Part shown: one piece after another, positions 60,646 through 64,000 of the stretch
Position numbering within the stretch: position 1 is the stretch's first letter
Layout: every line of letters begins with the position of its first letter
Assembly (NCBI GenBank): GCA_964517465.1
Contig: CAZFEK010000007.1
Span: forward strand, 1-64,000
Reading direction: 5' to 3'
Length of the DNA: 64,000 nt
Source of the DNA: JACPUX01 sp964517465
GTDB taxonomy: Bacteria > Pseudomonadota > Gammaproteobacteria > Burkholderiales > Casimicrobiaceae
Program-made: the position numbers and the translations under genes
The notes under the pieces: model-generated
The model's database searches: none
Seen by the model: the letters and a program-made list of their open reading frames with translations, nothing else
What the model was told of the DNA's origin: nothing

Positions 60646-62427
60646 TTGCTCAAGGATATCGACTCTGGCGCCGATATCGAGTCATCCAAAGTACTTCGCC
60701 GACTTTCCTTGCCACCCGATACCGCCAAAACCATTCCCAGCACGAGGCACGGCCGTGCGCTGGTGGCTGATGACGACCTGACCGGGCGTTTGATGCTGCG
60801 CTCGTTGCTGTCGCGGCAAGGTTTCGAGGTGGTTCTCGCCGAAGACGGCGCTCAGGCTGTGGAGCGCTTCGGCCAAGGCGGGTTCGATCTGGTGTTTCTC
60901 GACCTCAACATGCCGGTCATGGATGGGCGAGAAGCCTGTCGCCGCATCAAGGCATTGGCCGGCGAAGACTTCGTTCCGGTGGTTTTTGTCACCGGCACCA
61001 CCGATGAAATGGAGCTCGTGCGCTGCCTCGCCGCCGGTGGGGACGACTTCGTGGTGAAGCCCTTCAGTCCCAGTCTGTTGGCCGCGAAGACGCAAGCCCT
61101 GGAGCGCATACGCGCCTTGCAGCGGCGGGTGCACTCTTTGTATGCCCGGGTGCAAGCCGATCAAGTCCTCGCCGAGCGGGTTTTTAGCGGCGTGGTGCTG
61201 GGCAACAACGTCGAAAGTTCGGCGCTCAAAACCAAGCTGGTCACGGCGGAGACCTTTGGCGGCGATTTGGTGCTGGCTGCCTATCGGCCCTCGGGCGACT
61301 TGCATCTGCTCTTGGGGGACTTCACCGGCCACGGATTGGCGTCTGCTTTGGGGGCCATGCCCACAGCCGAGGCGTTTCGCACCATGACGGCAAAAGGGTT
61401 CGCCTTGCCGGCGATTTTGGCCGAAATCAACCGCAAGCTGCGCGCAGTGCTGCCGGTGGGCATGTTCCTCGCCGCACATCTGGTCAGCGTTTCTCGTCAA
61501 CTCGACAATCTGAGCATCGCCAATTGCGGCATGCCGGCGGCCCTGTTGATCGATACCGAGGGGCGTCTGCGCAGGCTGCCGGCCGGCGTGCCACCGATAG
61601 GGGTGGGAGAGGCGGCGCTCTATGAGGACGCTTTCCTCGATCTTCCCATCCTGGCCGGAGAAAGCATGCTCCTGGCGAGCGACGGCGTGTTCGAGGCGCA
61701 GAGTCCGAGCGGCGAACATTTCGGCGCCGAACGACTGGAAAGGTGCGCGGCGGCGCAACCCGGTGCGGCCTTCGACGCCGTGCTGGCAGCCATCGATGGT
61801 TTTCGCGACGGTGCGCCGGCGGGCGACGACATCAGCTTGGTCGAGCTGCGGCTCCTGCCCGAGCTTTTTGCGCCGATGGTCACCGAACCCGCTCCCATGC
61901 CCCCGGAGCCCGAGGTGGCGCAGGACTGCGGCAGCCTTCGTTTGGGTCTGCAGCTCAAGGGCAAGGCGCTGGGGCAGTTCGATCCGGTGCCACTCTTGCT
62001 GTCGCAACTGGGTGAATTCGTCGATCTCCAGGAGCATCGCGGGGTCTTGTTCACCATCCTCGCCGAACTTTACGCCAATGCGCTCGATCACGGCGTTTTG
62101 GGCCTGGATTCAAGGCTCAAATCCGGTGCCGATGGTTTCAAGCGTTATCTCGAGGCGCGTCAGTCGCGACTGGACGCTCTGGCGAGCGGATGGGTGCGGA
62201 TCCTGATCGAATGTTCAGAGAGCTGCTCCCAACCGCGCCTACGCATCGAAGTGGAAGACAGCGGCGCCGGCTTCGACTGGGCCGCTGTGCTGGAAAAGGC
62301 CGAAGCCGAGCGACACGGTCGCGGACTGGCGCTGGTCACCGAGTTGTGCGAATCGCTGCAATTTACTGGGCCGGGCAACCGCGCCGAGGCGGTGTATCGC
62401 TGCGCTGCCTCGCCGTCTAAGGCCTGA
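60646..62427 (+). CDS. Receiver-SpoIIE phosphatase-ATPase fusion regulator
   Basis: A 593-residue protein. It begins at a TTG (60646) only 37 bp after the kinase gene; no ATG precedes the receiver in this frame. Receiver at about 38-160 (V-A-D-D-D-L-T-G, L-D-L-N-M-P-V-M-D-G), PP2C/SpoIIE phosphatase at about 190-410 (G-G-D-L-V-L-A-A-Y, G-D-F-T-G-H-G-L-A-S-A-L, D-G-V-F-E), then an RsbW-like ATPase domain (about 440-590; E-L-Y-A-N-A-L-D-H-G, E-D-S-G-A-G-F-D-W). The set (response regulator, phosphatase and anti-sigma-type kinase) is like partner-switching systems such as HsbR. The antagonist partner is not in the window. Confidence 0.93.
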   Translation: MLKDIDSGADIESSKVLRRLSLPPDTAKTIPSTRHGRALVADDDLTGRLMLRSLLSRQGFEVVLAEDGAQAVERFGQGGFDLVFLDLNMPVMDGREACRRIKALAGEDFVPVVFVTGTTDEMELVRCLAAGGDDFVVKPFSPSLLAAKTQALERIRALQRRVHSLYARVQADQVLAERVFSGVVLGNNVESSALKTKLVTAETFGGDLVLAAYRPSGDLHLLLGDFTGHGLASALGAMPTAEAFRTMTAKGFALPAILAEINRKLRAVLPVGMFLAAHLVSVSRQLDNLSIANCGMPAALLIDTEGRLRRLPAGVPPIGVGEAALYEDAFLDLPILAGESMLLASDGVFEAQSPSGEHFGAERLERCAAAQPGAAFDAVLAAIDGFRDGAPAGDDISLVELRLLPELFAPMVTEPAPMPPEPEVAQDCGSLRLGLQLKGKALGQFDPVPLLLSQLGEFVDLQEHRGVLFTILAELYANALDHGVLGLDSRLKSGADGFKRYLEARQSRLDALASGWVRILIECSESCSQPRLRIEVEDSGAGFDWAAVLEKAEAERHGRGLALVTELCESLQFTGPGNRAEAVYRCAASPSKA

Positions 62428-62582
62428 GCTTGCGCAGCCTGAACGCAAGAGGATCGCCTCCGGTTTGCCCAAGGCGAACAAACCCTCCCAGATACGAGGA
62501 AAGAGGTGCCGGACAGATCCCCCAGAGCCGGCGCATCGTTTAAGGCCCTCGCCGATTCTGCGCAAATCGAAGACCCAATGAC

Positions 62583-62609
62583 TAAAGTCATCGCCGAGGA
62601 TGCCGTTAC
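62583..62609 (+). promoter_or_regulatory. Sigma-28 promoter of the second MCP gene
   Basis: TAAAGTCA (62583-62590), 11-bp spacer, GCCGTTAC (62602-62609). The site fits the sigma-28 consensus closely and supports the start at 62670. Confidence 0.8.
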
Positions 62610-62669
62610 CAGGAAGGCGATCGGGGGATGTATCCACCTGGAATGGTAGACAACAAAGCGGGGACTTGC

Positions 62670-63854
62670 ATGCAAAAGACTTCGAACCGAATTCTGGCGG
62701 GCACCATTTGGACGGCGGTCCTCTGGCTCTTGGTGGCTTGGCTGAGCGACTCCCCCTGGGCCAGCCTGGCGCTCGCCATCGCCGCGGCGGGGGGGTGGGC
62801 AGTGCTGGTGGCCTGGCCGGCGGCCGCACCTGTCGAACGCATGCCGGAGGCGGCGTCGGGCGGAGGGGACGTGCGTCAGCTCGCCGAGCAATTGGATCAG
62901 CTTGGCGCCAACTTGTCGCAGCAAGCGTCGGCATCGGCCGCCGATATCGATCGGGTGCGCACCATCCTGGCCGAGGCGATCGATAAGCTGACCGCCAGTT
63001 TTCATCAAATGCATCAGCGCACCGAAGAACAAAAGCGGGTGGCTTTGTCGGTGACGCAGGAAATTCACGATGCCGGAGGGGGCATGGGGGACTTCCTGAT
63101 GACGACGTCCTCTTCCATGCAGTCGATCGTAGACAGCGTGGTCGCCAACAGCAAGCTCGCCATGGAAATGGTGACCATGATCGAGGCGATCGAGTCTCGC
63201 GCCCGCGCCGTGGACGGAATCCTTTCCGAAATCGGCGGCATCGCCAAGCAGACCAATCTCTTGGCACTCAATGCCGCGATCGAGGCGGCGCGCGCCGGCG
63301 AAGCGGGCCGCGGCTTTGCCGTGGTGGCCGACGAAGTGCGCACGCTTTCCATGCGCACGCAGCAGTTCTCGGAGCAAATCAGCAAGCTGATGGTGGCTAT
63401 GTCGGCATCGGTGCGCGAGACCGAGGGGGCGATCGAGAAAATGGCTTCACAGGACATGACCTTTGCTCTCGAATCCAAGCGGCGTGTGGAGAACATCGTC
63501 CACTCGCTCGACGACATGCGCCGGGGCCAGCAAACCATCATCACCGCCATGGGCGGCGAGGCCGGCGAATTGGAGCGCGGTGTTCAGGACGCCATCATCG
63601 CTTTGCAGTTCCAGGACATGGTCAACCAGCTACTGGGCCATGTGCAAAAGCGTCTCGACGGCGTGAATCAGGCCGCGGAGGGCTTCCGCGAATTGAGCCG
63701 CGCCGCCGGCCGCGGCGGTGAGACAAAGCTGGCGGAAGCGATCCAGAGCCGCATCAGCGGGCTGCGCGATCGGGTCGAAACCATGAGCGCGCAGAGCGCG
63801 AACCACCCGGTGCGCCAGCAGGGCCTGGGGGCCGGCGAGGTTGAACTCTTCTAG
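62670..63854 (+). CDS. Methyl-accepting chemotaxis-type signalling protein, short membrane domain
   Basis: A 394-residue protein from ATG 62670 (GCGGGGA upstream); starts at 62628 and 62643 are open but lie too close to the promoter. A hydrophobic hairpin at about 9-50 has almost no periplasmic loop. The signalling domain holds L-A-L-N-A-A-I-E-A-A-R-A-G-E-A-G-R-G and V-V-A-D-E-V-R. Lacking an external sensor domain, it may sense cytoplasmic or membrane cues. It lies 17 bp before cheY. Confidence 0.92.
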   Translation: MQKTSNRILAGTIWTAVLWLLVAWLSDSPWASLALAIAAAGGWAVLVAWPAAAPVERMPEAASGGGDVRQLAEQLDQLGANLSQQASASAADIDRVRTILAEAIDKLTASFHQMHQRTEEQKRVALSVTQEIHDAGGGMGDFLMTTSSSMQSIVDSVVANSKLAMEMVTMIEAIESRARAVDGILSEIGGIAKQTNLLALNAAIEAARAGEAGRGFAVVADEVRTLSMRTQQFSEQISKLMVAMSASVRETEGAIEKMASQDMTFALESKRRVENIVHSLDDMRRGQQTIITAMGGEAGELERGVQDAIIALQFQDMVNQLLGHVQKRLDGVNQAAEGFRELSRAAGRGGETKLAEAIQSRISGLRDRVETMSAQSANHPVRQQGLGAGEVELF

Positions 63855-63871
63855 CACAAGGAAATGCGGCC

Positions 63872-64000
63872 ATGGCAAAAGCAGTATTGACCATCGACGA
63901 TTCGCCTTCCATCCGGCAGATGGTGGCTTTCACCCTCAAGAACAGCGGTTACGAGGTAACTGAAGCGGCCGACGGCCGCGATGGTCTGGCCAAAGCCAAG
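63872..64000 (+). CDS. cheY: CheY-type response regulator, cut by the window end
   Basis: The first 43 residues of a single-domain receiver: M-A-K-A-V-L-T-I-D-D-S-P-S-I-R-Q-M-V. AAGGAAA precedes the ATG. It follows an MCP gene under a sigma-28 promoter, so it probably opens a chemotaxis operon (cheA, cheW and others) to the right. Confidence 0.9.
   Translation, partial: MAKAVLTIDDSPSIRQMVAFTLKNSGYEVTEAADGRDGLAKAK

Noticed and set aside
60682..62091. Minus-strand open frame of 469 codons opposite the receiver-phosphatase fusion
   Set aside because: Gln/His-rich shadow with no start signals; the plus strand has three recognised domains.

Overview
The window looks like a GC-rich chromosomal segment of a motile, denitrifying betaproteobacterium. 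The gene content (cytochrome cd1 nitrite reductase with a complete heme d1 operon, FNR/DNR-type boxes, sigma-28 flagellar promoters) points to a Rhodocyclales-like lineage, but the sequence alone does not fix the genus. No rRNA, tRNA, CRISPR array, phage or insertion sequence was seen. Two runs of about 100 N (26959-27059 and 27852-27951) are assembly gaps.

Region 1 (1-12.1 kb) is the least familiar part. Two secreted proteins are built from repeats of the form Q-x-Q-x-G-L-L-N-x-Q, reminiscent of curlin. They flank a compact set: a small two-cysteine secreted protein, a CsgG-like lipoprotein with an added C-terminal DUF4384 domain, another small two-cysteine secreted protein and a DUF2807 (GIN) protein. 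Next come an ECF sigma factor, a transmembrane anti-sigma-like protein and a caspase-like protein. A convergent operon follows, with an SH3-type lipoprotein, a second caspase-like protein, an OmpA-like protein and an HExxH putative metallopeptidase. The working hypothesis is an undescribed curli-like fibre secretion system with its own regulation and caspase-fold partners.

Region 2 (12.4-15.8 kb) holds glpK, an AI-2E family permease and a Crp/Fnr regulator. The regulator diverges from nirS across a perfect FNR/DNR-type palindrome.

Region 3 (15.9-34.5 kb) is a nitrite respiration island: nirS copy 1, nirT, a heme-binding EB_dh-type cytochrome, a cupredoxin, a NosR/NirI-type flavoprotein, nirS copy 2, then nirC-nirF-nirDL-nirG-nirH-nirJ-nirN for heme d1. 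A hemerythrin/DUF2249/membrane protein set and a CysG-type siroheme synthase follow. Three FNR/DNR-type boxes sit before nirS1, nirS2 and the hemerythrin gene. A 111-bp (37-codon) tandem repeat with two hairpins occurs near the 5' ends of both nirH and nirJ and is open in their reading frames.

Region 4 (34.5-47 kb) is a flagellar and chemotaxis block on the minus strand: MCP, cheR, cheD, cheB, fliC, flaG, fliD, fliS, fliT, a 57-aa membrane protein, fliK, an FlhB C-terminal paralogue and a YcgR-type PilZ protein. Four sequences match sigma-28 promoters.

Region 5 (47-64 kb) is a dense signalling block: a solute-binding protein, four histidine kinases (two of them hybrids with a C-terminal receiver, one with an N-terminal receiver), a NarL-type regulator, a GGDEF protein, an HD-GYP protein, a receiver-SpoIIE phosphatase-ATPase fusion, a second MCP and the start of cheY. 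A further chemotaxis operon probably continues beyond the right edge. Together with YcgR this suggests that motility is tied to cyclic di-GMP signalling.
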